Assembly (NCBI RefSeq): GCF_039503195.1 | Contig: NZ_JBCJKP010000001.1 | Location: 3,596,001-3,660,000 of the forward strand | DNA length: 64,000 bases | Reading direction: 5' to 3' | Source of the DNA: Streptomyces mirabilis | Lineage (GTDB): Bacteria > Actinomycetota > Actinomycetes > Streptomycetales > Streptomycetaceae | In this document: positions 7,626-17,094 of the stretch, in pieces | Layout: every line of letters starts with the position of its first letter | Position numbering within the stretch: the first letter of the stretch is position 1 | Notes under the pieces: model-generated | What the model saw: the letters and a program-made list of their open reading frames with translations, nothing else | What the model was told of the DNA's origin: nothing | The model's database searches: none | Program-made: the position numbers and the translations under genes

Positions 7626-10600
7626 CTATCGCACCCCCACCGCCCGGATGACCTCCTGGCTCACCGAGCCGCCCCGGTCGTCCCGTGCGGAGGCCCGCAG
7701 GGAGATGAACTCCGCGCCGCGCGGCACGCTCAACGTCCCCTTCCAGGACGCCGCGCCGCCACCGCCCGACAGCGGGACCGTCCGCCACGACTTCCCGTCG
7801 TCGTAGGACACCTCCAGCTTCCCGCCCCCGATGGTTCCGGTGCCGGGCGCGCCCTTCACGTACTCGGCGTGGATCCCCACCGGCACCCGGCCGCCGCGCA
7901 CCGCGCCCGCGAGGTCGGTGTCGATGTCGTAGCCGAGGTTGATGAGCGGCAGGAACGTCCAGCGGTCCGCGGGCGTCGCCGCCGAGCGGAGGGTCCACTC
8001 GGAGTGCCCCTTGGTGGACAGCGTCCAGCGGTCCGGGTCGAGGGTGGTGTCCGTGACGACCTTGTAGGTGTGCTCGTCGGCGGGCGCGTCCCACACGTAC
8101 GCGCCGGAGCTCTTGCGCCGGTCGACCAGGGTGCCGTCCTGGTACACGGACGTGAACTGGGTCATCCCGGTGTCGTCGCTCCACACGTCGCCGAAGCCCG
8201 TGTGGTCGGGCCCGGAGTCGCCCCAGCCGGGCGTGTTGAACTGGATCTGGTTGCCCGCGCGCTCCTGTCCCCAGCCGAGCCCGGTGCCGAGCCACGCGTG
8301 CCAGACCGGCTTGAACCAGTTCAGCGTCGCGTGCGAGCCCCCGCGGTAGTGGACGAGCCCACTGCGCTCCTCCAGCGCGCCCGCCCCGAGGTTCACGGAC
8401 TCCATCCACGTCTGTCCGGTGCCCGTGGAGACGTAGTCGGTCCGCTCGGCGGGGTAGTCGATCCGCTCCTGGAAGCCGATCCCGATGGGGAAGGCGTCGG
8501 TGACCGAGTAGCGGAACTCACTGCCGGAGACGGGTTCGGCCGCGTGGAACCTGGAGCCCAGCACGGCGAGTTCACGCGCGCCCGGTTCATACGTCAGGTC
8601 GCCGCGCGGAATGGCCCCCTCGTGCCCTTCCGAGAGGTCGTAGACGTACGGCGTGTTGCGCGTCCCGGTCATCTCGACCTGCCCAACGGCCCGCAGCCGT
8701 GCCGCGTCCGCCGCATTCAGCGTGGCGATCTGCAGCTGCCGGTCAGCGCCGTCGTCCGTGCCGAACCAGGCGTTGAGCCGTCCGGCCGCGCCGTCGGTGA
8801 CGAACAGCGCCTCGGCGCCCGCGTCCTGGGCCGCCTGGGCGAGGGCGGCGGGCTCGACACCGTCGGCGAGTGTCGCGAGCACGGCCTTGCCGCTCACCCC
8901 GGTGAACGGTCCGGTCCCGACGTCCACCAGCGGCAGCTTGCTCCGGCCCTCGATCAGGGTCCCGCCCGGCTGGGCGACGGCCTCGCCGACGCCCTTCACC
9001 TCCAGCAACGGCTTCCCCAGCCGCCACACGGTCCGGTACTCGAAGGTGCCCTGGGTGACCTTCGCGGTCGGCGCGGCGAAGACGCTGTCGTACTTCACGG
9101 GCACCTGGACGGCGCCGAACTGGTCGGAGCCGCCCGCGTTGCGGTCGTACTCCATGAGCAGCTGCCGGGTCTCGGTCCGCCGCTTCACCTCGGCCCGGAT
9201 CTCCCGGAGCTGCCGTCCGTCGAGGGTGAGCTCGCGGTCCCGGTCGAGGGTGACCTCGGGCGCGGCGAGGAAGCCGAGCCCGAGCGAGTCGGCGCCGTGA
9301 CTGCCGTGCACGTCGAGGAAGGAGGTGAGGCTGTACGCCCCCGGCCTGAGCCGGAGTTTCAGGGTGCCGGAGTCGTCGACCGAGGCCGGGAACGGGTCCA
9401 CGCCCGCCGCGAGTCGCTGCACCGCGAGGTAGGCGGCGGTCGGCTCGCCCGCGCGGTCCTTGACGTGGACGGTGAGCGTGTACCGCTCCTCCTCCTTCAC
9501 CAGACCGAACACGGTGTGCGCGACGGGCGTGCCGCCGACGGACGCGACGATCTGCCCGGAGGTGTCGCCCACGGGCGCCTTCGAGCCGTCGCCCGTCACG
9601 GTCGTCGACGCGCTGCCGTGCGCGGGGACGGTGAGCGTGGAGTCGGCGAGGGTGGCCACCCCGTCGGCGGCGCCCCGCACGGCGAGGCTCAACTCGACGG
9701 AGGAGTCCGAGGAGTTGGTGTACGTCACGGTCTTCGTGACGGGCCGGTCCGCCTCGTACGGCCAGCTGTGGAACCCGAGATCGGCGCTTCCGGTGGCGGT
9801 GACCTTCGCGGCGATCGCGTCCGGCACGCTCACCCGGCCCGAGCCCAGCACATAGGCGGACGCGTCGAGTTGCTTCGACGTCGACATCAGGGCGTCCTTG
9901 AGCTGGGCGCCGGTCCAGTCGGGGTGCTTCTCGGCGAGCAGGGCGGCCACACCGGCGACATGCGGCGTCGCCATCGACGTACCGCTCATGGAGGTGTAGT
10001 AACCACTGCCGGCGACGAGCTGGGAGCGGGCCGCCAGGATGTCGACGCCGGGTGCGGACAGGTCGGGCTTGAGGGCGTTGTCGCCGTAGCGCGGTCCTGC
10101 GCTGGTGAAGTAGGCGGCCTGGTCGGCGGAGTCCACCGCGCCGACGGTCAGCGCGGCGTCGGCAGCGCCGGGCGAGCCGATGGAGGAGGGGGCGCCGGTG
10201 TTGCCCGCGGCGACGACGAAGAGGGCGCCGGTCTCCTTGGACAGCGTGTTCACCGCCTGCGCCATGGGATCCGTGCCGTCACTCGCCTCGGTCGAGCCGA
10301 GGCTCATGGAGATCACCTTGGCGTGCACGTCCCGCGCGGCCCACTCCATGCCCGCGATGATCTCCGAGTCGCTGCCCGAGCCCTCGTCGCTGAGTACCTT
10401 GCCGACAGCGAGCGTCGCGTCGGGCGCGACACCCCGCTCCTTGCCGTCGGAGGCGGCACCGCTGCCGCCGACCGTGGACGTCGTGTGCGTACCGTGCCCG
10501 TTGCGGTCGGCGACCTCCTGCCCGTCGATGAAGCTCTTGCTGACGGAGACCCGTCCGGCGAGGTCGGGATGGTCGGCGTCCACCCCCGTGTCGAGCACCG

Positions 10601-11246
10601 CGACCGTGACACCCTTACCGGTGAGACCGGCCTCCCAGGCCTGCGGCGTCCCGATCTGGGCGTTGCTCTCGGCCAGGTCGGCGTGCACGCGTCCGTCGAG
10701 CCAGACCTTGTCGACCGTCCCGCCCTGCCGGGTGAGGGACTGCCAGAACGTGCGCCCCTTGTCGGCGGCGACGGCGGCGCCCCGGATGCTGGGCAGCGCG
10801 CGCCTCTGCTCGGCCCCGCGCAGGGTGGCCGCGCGCGCTCCCTTCCCGTACGTCACGATCAGCGGCAGCTCGGCCGTCTTCCGGTCGGTGAGCCCCTGAC
10901 GTATCAGCTCGCTCACGTCGAACAGCCGCCGGTCGAGGGTGCCCGCCCGCAGATAGGGCAGTGCCTCGTCCGGTACGACGGTCACGGCGCCGTTCGTCAC
11001 CTGGGTACGGACCGCCCCCGTGGCCCCTCGGGGCCGCTCGACCGTGACCGTCTTCTTGCCGGCGTCGAGGTCGGTGACGGTCACCTTGTCGCCGGTGACG
11101 AGAGTGACGGTGTGGGTGGTGGAGGCGGTTCGTGTCGGGGCCGGCTCGGCTGCCTCGGCCGCGCCCGCCGGCCCCGTGGGCAGTACGGCGAGCACGAGCC
11201 CGGCGGACAGCAGAGCCGCCCCCCGTCTGACTGGTCCTCTGGTCAT
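7626..11246 (-). CDS. secreted subtilisin-family (S8) serine protease, multidomain
   Basis: This 1206-residue exported protease starts at ATG 11246 after an AGGAGAGG ribosome site. A Sec signal peptide covers about residues 1-30 (GLVLAVLPTGPAGAAEA), followed by a propeptide-like region. The catalytic triad is visible: Asp near 219 (AVLDTGVDADHP), His near 251 (NGHGTHTT) and Ser near 422 (GTSMATPHVAG). The roughly 700 residues after the catalytic domain include beta-sandwich-like segments. Near residues 770-830 there is a possible PA-type region (VDVGTGPFTGVSGKAVLATL). It is monocistronic, converges on the carboxyltransferase and diverges from mbl. It probably degrades extracellular protein; no cell-wall anchor is seen. 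Confidence 0.9.
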   Translation of the reverse strand: MTRGPVRRGAALLSAGLVLAVLPTGPAGAAEAAEPAPTRTASTTHTVTLVTGDKVTVTDLDAGKKTVTVERPRGATGAVRTQVTNGAVTVVPDEALPYLRAGTLDRRLFDVSELIRQGLTDRKTAELPLIVTYGKGARAATLRGAEQRRALPSIRGAAVAADKGRTFWQSLTRQGGTVDKVWLDGRVHADLAESNAQIGTPQAWEAGLTGKGVTVAVLDTGVDADHPDLAGRVSVSKSFIDGQEVADRNGHGTHTTSTVGGSGAASDGKERGVAPDATLAVGKVLSDEGSGSDSEIIAGMEWAARDVHAKVISMSLGSTEASDGTDPMAQAVNTLSKETGALFVVAAGNTGAPSSIGSPGAADAALTVGAVDSADQAAYFTSAGPRYGDNALKPDLSAPGVDILAARSQLVAGSGYYTSMSGTSMATPHVAGVAALLAEKHPDWTGAQLKDALMSTSKQLDASAYVLGSGRVSVPDAIAAKVTATGSADLGFHSWPYEADRPVTKTVTYTNSSDSSVELSLAVRGAADGVATLADSTLTVPAHGSASTTVTGDGSKAPVGDTSGQIVASVGGTPVAHTVFGLVKEEERYTLTVHVKDRAGEPTAAYLAVQRLAAGVDPFPASVDDSGTLKLRLRPGAYSLTSFLDVHGSHGADSLGLGFLAAPEVTLDRDRELTLDGRQLREIRAEVKRRTETRQLLMEYDRNAGGSDQFGAVQVPVKYDSVFAAPTAKVTQGTFEYRTVWRLGKPLLEVKGVGEAVAQPGGTLIEGRSKLPLVDVGTGPFTGVSGKAVLATLADGVEPAALAQAAQDAGAEALFVTDGAAGRLNAWFGTDDGADRQLQIATLNAADAARLRAVGQVEMTGTRNTPYVYDLSEGHEGAIPRGDLTYEPGARELAVLGSRFHAAEPVSGSEFRYSVTDAFPIGIGFQERIDYPAERTDYVSTGTGQTWMESVNLGAGALEERSGLVHYRGGSHATLNWFKPVWHAWLGTGLGWGQERAGNQIQFNTPGWGDSGPDHTGFGDVWSDDTGMTQFTSVYQDGTLVDRRKSSGAYVWDAPADEHTYKVVTDTTLDPDRWTLSTKGHSEWTLRSAATPADRWTFLPLINLGYDIDTDLAGAVRGGRVPVGIHAEYVKGAPGTGTIGGGKLEVSYDDGKSWRTVPLSGGGGAASWKGTLSVPRGAEFISLRASARDDRGGSVSQEVIRAVGVR

Positions 11247-11380
11247 GGACGACCTCTCCTCGTCGGCACGTGGTGGCTCCGGTGCTGCGAAGAGTTTCGG
11301 GGGGCCGGTGGTGCGCGGGAGTTGACGGAACCTGGCGAGAAACTGCCCTGGCGGGTTTCCGCCAGCGCGCGGGGATCATC

Positions 11381-11430
11381 CATCCGGACAAGACCGCCCA
11401 ACCAGCATCCGGACAAGACCACCCATCCAG
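11381..11430. repeat. 25-bp tandem direct repeat, two copies
   Basis: Two adjacent 25-bp units at 11381-11405 and 11406-11430 differ at two positions. Both begin CATCCGGACAAGACC. They sit in the 297-bp divergent region between the subtilase and mbl, about 135 bp upstream of each start, so they are candidate binding sites for a regulator of either gene. Confidence 0.75.
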
Positions 11431-11543
11431 CGGCACCCCGCCCGGCCCCCCACAAAAGGCACCTGGTCCGGCGCCCGTCCACGATGTGAGGAAGGACCGC
11501 CACCTGGCGGAGCCCCCACGGTCTGCTCTCGGGAGGACCTGCC

Positions 11544-12581
11544 ATGACCGCCAGCCTCGAGCGGTTGCGCCGCTGTCACTTCGCCGTCGACCTGGGCGCG
11601 GCCCGGACCCGGGTGTACGTGAAGGGCGCGGGGCTGGTCGTCGATCAGCCTAGTGTCGCCGCGATCAACACCCGGAACGGCGCGCTGATCGCGGTCGGAG
11701 AATTCGCGGAGAAAATGACGGGCCGTACCCCCGACTACATCCGGGTCATGCGGCCGGTGTCCGGCGGTACGGTCGTCGACATCGAGATGGCCCAGCGCAT
11801 GCTGCGCCAGCTGCTCGGCGACAAGGTCCGCCGCGCCCTGCGCCGCAAGCCCCGGCTGCGCGCCGCGGCCTGCACCCCGCACGACGCGGACCCGCTGGCG
11901 CAGCGCGCCGCGATCGAGACGCTGGTCGGGCTGGGGGCGCGGCGGGTCGAGCTGGTCGACACGCTGATCGCCGCCGCCGTCGGGTGCGGGCTGCCCGTCG
12001 AACAGCCGGAAGCCACCATGATCATGGTGTGCGGGGCGGCCGCCACCCAGGTCGCCGTGCTGTGCCTGGGGTCCATCGTGACCGCAGAGCGCATTCCGGT
12101 GGGCGGCGAGGCCGTCGACCGTGCGATCGTGCAGCACCTGCGCCACCAGCACGAGCTGATGCTTCCTTCGCAGTCGGTGCGGCCCCTGCAGCTCGCCCTC
12201 TCCGGCAACGGGCTCACCCCGCACGGCCCGGAGTCCACGGAGATCCACGGGCGGGACGTGGCGACCGGCCTCGCCCGGTCCGTACAGGTCGACACCGCCG
12301 CCGTACGCGACGCCATCCAGACCCCGCTGACCGCCGTACTCGACGGGATCGGGAAGGTGCTGCGGGCCTGCCCGCCCGACCTGGTGGCCGACCTCGCCGA
12401 CCGCGGCATCATGATGGTCGGCGGCAGCGCGCTGCTGCCGGGCCTCGACCAGATGCTGCGGCAGGCGACGGGCATGCCGGTGCACATCGCCGAGCGTCCC
12501 GACGTGTGCGCGGTGCAGGGCCTGGGCTACATGCTGGAGGGCAAGATCGCGCCGCTGACGCTGGACCCGCTGGCGCTCTGA
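11544..12581 (+). CDS. mbl: MreB/Mbl-like actin-family protein
   Basis: The 345-residue protein has the actin/Hsp70 ATPase fold signatures of MreB proteins. These include the phosphate-1 strand (FAVDLGAARTRVYVKG, residues 13-28), the RPVSGGTVVDIEMAQ region, and the adenosine motif IMMVGGSALLPGLDQML near residue 290. Streptomyces have a main mreB in the mre cluster and dispersed paralogues; the genomic place and sequence fit the mbl paralogue, which acts in spore-wall integrity. The start has a clear GGAGG five to ten bases upstream. The phosphate-binding region around residues 165-175 (MIMVCGAAATQVAVL) departs from the usual DIGGGTT pattern, so ATP hydrolysis may be altered. Confidence 0.8.
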   Translation: MTASLERLRRCHFAVDLGAARTRVYVKGAGLVVDQPSVAAINTRNGALIAVGEFAEKMTGRTPDYIRVMRPVSGGTVVDIEMAQRMLRQLLGDKVRRALRRKPRLRAAACTPHDADPLAQRAAIETLVGLGARRVELVDTLIAAAVGCGLPVEQPEATMIMVCGAAATQVAVLCLGSIVTAERIPVGGEAVDRAIVQHLRHQHELMLPSQSVRPLQLALSGNGLTPHGPESTEIHGRDVATGLARSVQVDTAAVRDAIQTPLTAVLDGIGKVLRACPPDLVADLADRGIMMVGGSALLPGLDQMLRQATGMPVHIAERPDVCAVQGLGYMLEGKIAPLTLDPLAL

Positions 12582-12609
12582 CGGCCGGGCCCCGGAACAA
12601 GGCCCCGGT

Positions 12610-14133
12610 ATGCACGATCCGGTCCCCCGCCTGCCGTCGCTCCTGGAAGCCGTCCTCAGCGTCGGCACCGACCTCGAACTGCGGGCCACGCTCCAGCACA
12701 TCGTGGACGCCGCCGCCGAGCTCACGGAGGCTCGGTACGCGGCGCTGGACATGACCGATCCGGGACGGGACGGTCTCACGGGGATCCGTACGGCGGAACG
12801 GCCCGAACAGCCGGAGCCGCCCGAGCCGCCGGAATCGACGGAGTCGCCGAAGCCGCCGGAGTCGCCGAAGCCGCCGGAACTGGTCGTGCCGATCCACGTC
12901 GACGACGAGTTCTTCGGCGACCTGCGCCTCGCCGGGAAGCGCGACGGCCCGTTCACGGACGAGGACGAACAACTCGTACGGGTCCTGGCGACCCAGGCCG
13001 GCATCGCGATCGGCAACGCCCGGCTCTACGAGACGGCGCGGCAGCGCGAGCGCTGGATCGAGGGCGCGGCGGCCGTCACCACCGCGCTGCTCAGCGGCGA
13101 GAACGCCGCCGACGCGCTGATGACGGTCGCCGAACGGGCCCGGCGCCTGGCCGAGGCCTCGGCCGGTGTCATCCTCCAGCCCACCGAGGACGGCGGCATG
13201 GAGATCGTGACCGCCTCCACGCTCGACGACCCCGGTGACATCGTCGGCGTCGTGATCGAGCCGGGCAGCCCCCTTCTCGAACAACTCCTCGGCGGTGAAG
13301 CGGTGTTCATCGACGACTCGGCGACCGACCCCCGGATGACCACGCGCGTACGGCACCGGTTCGGGCCGAGCATGATGCTGCCGCTCCAGGCGGGCGGCCG
13401 TCTCCTCGGCACGCTCGCCCTCCCCCGCCGGCGCGGCGGCCGTCCGTACACCGCGGTGGAACGGCTGCTCGCCACCCAGTTCGCCTCACAGGCCGCGCTG
13501 GCGCTGGTCCACGCCGAGGCCCAGCACAGCAGGGAGCGGCTCGCGGTCTACGAGGACCGCGACCGGATCGCCCGCGACCTGCACGACCTCGTCGTCCAAC
13601 GGCTGTTCGCGACCGGCATGATGCTGGAGTCCACGCAGCGCACAAGCGCCGGAAAGGGCGATACGAACAAGGATGTGCACGCGATGCTCGGCCGCGCCGT
13701 CGACGAACTCCAGTCCACCGTCCAGGAGGTCCGCTCGGCGATCTTCGCGCTCCAGCAGCCGCCGGCCGACGCCCCCACCACCTACCGCGGCAAGGTTCTG
13801 CGCGAGGCGGCGGGCGCGGGCGCGGTGCTGGGTTTCCAGCCGTCCACCCGGTTCATCGGCGCGGTGGAGAACCGTCTCGCGGAGCCCGTCGCCGGTCGGC
13901 TGCTCACCGCACTGCGCCGCGCCCTGACCGCCGCCTCCCGCCGCGCCGGTGTCTCCCGCGTCGAGATCACGGTCGACGTGACGGCGCCCCTCCCCGACGG
14001 ACGCCCCGGCGTCCGCCTGACGGTCTTCGACGACGGCGACGCGGGGAACGGCCGCGCGGAGGGCGGCGGCTCAGAGGGCGGCGGCGCGGAGGGCGGCGCG
14101 GGTACGACGGTCACCTGGCAGTCGCCCCTGTGA
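12610..14133 (+). CDS. GAF-domain sensor histidine kinase with degenerate ATPase lobe
   Basis: The 507-residue cytosolic protein lies 28 bp downstream of mbl and is probably cotranscribed. It has two GAF-like domains, about residues 10-140 and 150-300, as in DevS-type kinases, interrupted in the first by a Pro/Glu-rich insert (PEPPEPPESTESPKPPESP). A HisKA_3 dimerisation box follows with the phospho-acceptor in ARDLHDLVVQRLFATGM, near residue 325. The C-terminal ATPase lobe is eroded: the usual N-box asparagine is replaced in LRRALTAASRRAGVSRVEI, only a partial DDG remains, and the second glycine box is replaced by a low-complexity EGGGSEGGGAEGG. It may have lost kinase activity. No response regulator lies next to it. 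Confidence 0.8.
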   Translation: MHDPVPRLPSLLEAVLSVGTDLELRATLQHIVDAAAELTEARYAALDMTDPGRDGLTGIRTAERPEQPEPPEPPESTESPKPPESPKPPELVVPIHVDDEFFGDLRLAGKRDGPFTDEDEQLVRVLATQAGIAIGNARLYETARQRERWIEGAAAVTTALLSGENAADALMTVAERARRLAEASAGVILQPTEDGGMEIVTASTLDDPGDIVGVVIEPGSPLLEQLLGGEAVFIDDSATDPRMTTRVRHRFGPSMMLPLQAGGRLLGTLALPRRRGGRPYTAVERLLATQFASQAALALVHAEAQHSRERLAVYEDRDRIARDLHDLVVQRLFATGMMLESTQRTSAGKGDTNKDVHAMLGRAVDELQSTVQEVRSAIFALQQPPADAPTTYRGKVLREAAGAGAVLGFQPSTRFIGAVENRLAEPVAGRLLTALRRALTAASRRAGVSRVEITVDVTAPLPDGRPGVRLTVFDDGDAGNGRAEGGGSEGGGAEGGAGTTVTWQSPL

Positions 14134-14226
14134 GGCGCGTCCGCACCTCACTTGACGTCCCCTCAGGGCCTCCGTAGCGTCGCGGTCCGTACGCCCACAT
14201 GACCGATATTCACACCCGAGGACGGG

Positions 14227-14982
14227 ATGGCCATGACTCAGCGACGTGTGGTGGTGTCCGGCGGCGGTACCGGGATCGGCCTGGCGACGGCGGAGGCGTT
14301 CGCCGCGGACGGGGATCGGGTGGTGCTCCTCGGCCGCCGCGAGGACGTGTTGCGCAAGGCGGCCGACACCTTGAACGGCCAGTACGGCGAGTCGACGGCG
14401 AGTTGGTGCGCGGCGGACCTCGCCGACCCCGAACAGGTGGGTCGGGCAAGGGATTTCATCACGGCGGACGAGACCCCGGTGGACGTGCTGGTGGCCAACG
14501 CGGGCGGCAACGTGGCCCGTGAGCCCGACGGAACGCTCGCCTCCATCGCGGACAGCTACCGCGACAACTTCGACGCCAATGTGCTGACCGCGGTCCTGCT
14601 CACCGAGGCCCTGCTCCCCCACATGCGCCGCCCCGGCGGCCGTATCGTGCAGCTCTCCTCCATCGCCTCGCTGCGCGGGCCCGGCTCGTACGGCGGCTCC
14701 AAGGCCTGGGTCAACACGTACACCTACGCCCTCGCGCAGCGCGTCGGCCCCGAGGGCATCACCGTGAACGCGGTCGCCCCCGGTTTCGTCGGCGACACGG
14801 AGTTCTTCGGCGCCCGCGCGACACCGGAGTTCATCGCCTCCCGGGTCGGCCAGACCCTGACCGGCAAGCCGGGTCACCCCTCCGAGATCGCCGCCGCCGT
14901 CCGGTACGTGGCGTCACCGGAGGCGGCGTACCTGACGGGGCAGCTGCTGCACATCAACGGAGGCGCGGCGCTGGGCCGTTAG
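14227..14982 (+). CDS. short-chain dehydrogenase/reductase
   Basis: This classical SDR of 251 residues has the cofactor motif SGGGTGIG near residue 10, the NAG structural motif (VANAGG) near 95, and a catalytic Ser (SSIASLRG) near 143. The active-site Tyr-Lys pair is GSYGGSKAW near 157-161. The tail TGQLLHINGGAALGR closes the fold. Arg in the LLGRRED segment after beta-2 suggests NADP(H) preference. The ATG at 14227 follows GAGGACGGG; a second ATG two codons on is also possible. It is transcribed away from the kinase and faces a decayed SDR gene. Substrate unknown. Confidence 0.85.
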   Translation: MAMTQRRVVVSGGGTGIGLATAEAFAADGDRVVLLGRREDVLRKAADTLNGQYGESTASWCAADLADPEQVGRARDFITADETPVDVLVANAGGNVAREPDGTLASIADSYRDNFDANVLTAVLLTEALLPHMRRPGGRIVQLSSIASLRGPGSYGGSKAWVNTYTYALAQRVGPEGITVNAVAPGFVGDTEFFGARATPEFIASRVGQTLTGKPGHPSEIAAAVRYVASPEAAYLTGQLLHINGGAALGR

Positions 14983-14997
14983 GACCTGTCCGGCGGA

Positions 14998-15736
14998 TCA
15001 GGCCTGGAACGGCGGGCGCGGCGTCACGGTCACCTCCGGGACGGTGCCGCCGCAGCGCAGTACGACGTCGAGGACACGGAGGAACTCCTCCACGTCGAGC
15101 AGGGAACCCGTCAGATGGCCGCGCTGCCGCCAGACCGGGTGGGGCGGACCTGGGCCGCGTACTCCCGGTCCCAGCCGTCGTTGAACCCGGTCCTGGAGTC
15201 CCCTTCCCCGCCCGCGCAGTCCCCGACCACGAACCGGGTGAAGCCCACGCTCGGGTGCTCGACACGGAAGGCCTCGACGAGCTTCTCCAGGGCCGCCTTG
15301 CTCACGTGGTAGGCCGCGAACCCCGGCCAGGACGGCGTGAGCGACCCGCCGATGGAGGACAGGTACGGGCGACCCCGCCCGACTTCGTCAGATGCGGGAG
15401 CGCGGCGCTCGTGGCCAGCGCCGCGCCGATCACATGAGTGTCCATGGCGCGGCGCCAGGCGCCGGCGTCGAGTTTCTCGACCGGGGCGAGGGGACCGATG
15501 CCGGTGGCGTAGACGAGGGCGTCGATGCCGCCCAGCCCGGCGGCGGCCTCCTCGACCGCCGCCCGGCAGGAGGACTCGTCGGTCACGTCACAGGCGACGG
15601 CGAGCGCGTCCGGGCCCGCCTCCTGCGCCGCGTCGACCAGCCGGTCGCGTCGGCGTGCCAGCAGGGCGACCCGGTCGCCGCGGCGCCCCAGGTCGCCCCC
15701 GATGCACCGGCCCAGTCCGCTCGACGCCCCGACCAC
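14998..15736 (-). pseudogene. SDR-family gene broken by two frameshifts
   Basis: Three consecutive frames on the minus strand together give one SDR. The first (15736 down to about 15370) has VGASSGLGRCIG, DALVYATG and ATSAALPHLTKSGG. The frame then shifts and continues with YLSSIGG and AAYHVSKAALEKLVEAFRVE, which includes the YxxxK site. A second shift near 15125-15135 restores RQRGHLTGSLLDVEEFLRV up to the stop at 14998. Each shift can be repaired by adding one base in a G or C run. Upstream of GTG 15736 an in-frame TGA follows closely and there is no ribosome site, so the N-terminus may also be damaged. It is either a decayed gene or a product of indel errors. Confidence 0.75.
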
Positions 15737-15837
15737 GACAGTCTTCGTGCCAGAACCTCATTCTCAGCTTCCGACAATCCCCTTCCGCCGCTTCTATCAC
15801 GAGTCGGGGCCGATGGGCAGACCCCCGCAACGCCTCT

Positions 15838-16755
15838 CTACGCACTCGCGCGCAGATACCCCGAGTTCGCCACCTGCCCGAGGAACGTCAGCCGGGTGTC
15901 GGTCGCCATGTGTTTGTCGAAGGCCTCCTTGATACCGGGCCACTTGGGGTGCCCGAAGTCGTCGAGTACGACGATCCCGCCGGGCGCGACGATCCGCTCG
16001 GCCCACTCCAGGTCCGCGGCGACACCGGAGGCGGAGTGGTCACCGTCGACGATGATCACCCCGTAGGAACGGTCGGAGACCAGGGCGCGCACCTCGGGGT
16101 CCTCGGAGAAGCCCTGCTGGACACGGGCCGCGGCACCGGCCGCGCCGACCAGCGCCAGATTGGCGCGCACCGCGGCGCCGCGCACGGGAGTGCCCGTCGG
16201 GTCGGCCCCCTCGGTGGTGCCGGGCTGCAACTGGAGGCCCGCGAGCGGGTCGACGATCGTCAGACGCGGGTCGCGTCCCGCGCGCTCCATCATCCGGATC
16301 AGGGCCGCGCCGAACATCCCGTACAGGGTGCCGATCTCCAGGATCTCGTCGTTCGGCGGGTCGAGCAGCGGGACGGCGGAGAGCTTGCCGCAGATGTTCA
16401 TGGTGCCGCCGGCGATCCGGCCGACCCCGAGCGCCTCCAGAGCGATGAGCAGCCGAAACGCCTGGGAGATGTTCCGCTCCGCCCCGCCCTTGTCTCCGCT
16501 CACCTGCGCCAACTCCTCGATGGCGCGATCGAGATGGATCTGGGCCGGCATGCGCGACACGCCGCGCCCCGTCCCGTCGATCAGCAGTTCGAGGGGACGC
16601 TGACGATTGCGCAGTGTCGCCAGTTCGCGCTGGAGCCCGCCTTCGGATCCGTTCCCGATGGCGCGCCGGATCTGGCGTTCGATGCGCTGATCGATGAGGT
16701 CGGCGATCGGACGCAGGGCGCGCCTGGCGGTCTTGGTGGTGAGTAACGCTCGCAT
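15838..16755 (-). CDS. class I SAM-dependent methyltransferase (CmcI/rhamnosyl O-methyltransferase-like)
   Basis: From ATG 16755 the protein has 305 residues; an upstream extension of the frame lacks coding character and a ribosome site. An N-terminal helical region (residues 1-110, many Arg and Lys) precedes the methyltransferase domain. Its motif I is EILEIGTLYGMFG near 140, and it has VIIVDGDHSASGVAADL near 235. The following GGIVVLDDFGHPKWPGI contains the acidic pair that often binds a metal in this group. Families of this layout methylate sugars or hydroxyls in cell-envelope or natural-product pathways. No glycosyltransferase or biosynthetic cluster lies nearby. It stands alone between two broken genes. 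Confidence 0.75.
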   Translation of the reverse strand: MRALLTTKTARRALRPIADLIDQRIERQIRRAIGNGSEGGLQRELATLRNRQRPLELLIDGTGRGVSRMPAQIHLDRAIEELAQVSGDKGGAERNISQAFRLLIALEALGVGRIAGGTMNICGKLSAVPLLDPPNDEILEIGTLYGMFGAALIRMMERAGRDPRLTIVDPLAGLQLQPGTTEGADPTGTPVRGAAVRANLALVGAAGAAARVQQGFSEDPEVRALVSDRSYGVIIVDGDHSASGVAADLEWAERIVAPGGIVVLDDFGHPKWPGIKEAFDKHMATDTRLTFLGQVANSGYLRASA

Positions 16756-17094
16756 GGCTCTTTGACCCTCGCAGGTATAGGAGAAGTGCTGCGTACGCGG
16801 GGGGACAGAAGGTGCGCACACCCTGATGACGACCGGCTGCGCAGTGGGGATCCAACGCCCAAAGGACGGTGAAGCGTAAACGTCCCACAGATAAATCACA
16901 GCGAACACCGGCCCCCCAGGAAGGAACGTGTGAATGATGCTTGGGCCACGGGAGGGTTACGTGCGTCGACACGTGGCGTGCCGGCAGCTGAATGACGGGT
17001 CAGGAGGGAGCGGGGGTCACGGAGCGGGGCCGGGCCGCGACACCCCGCGTCGGTGGATCGTCCTCGTACCGTGGAGCCCTCCCCCGTCGTTCCG
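16756..17094. other. gene-free spacer
   Basis: This 339-bp stretch holds the upstream region of the methyltransferase and no frame with convincing coding character on either strand. No clear repeat or operator was seen. Confidence 0.5.

Noticed and set aside
7518..11489. 1323-codon plus-strand frame across the subtilase
   Set aside because: It is a shadow of the minus-strand subtilase, which has a full signal peptide and catalytic triad.
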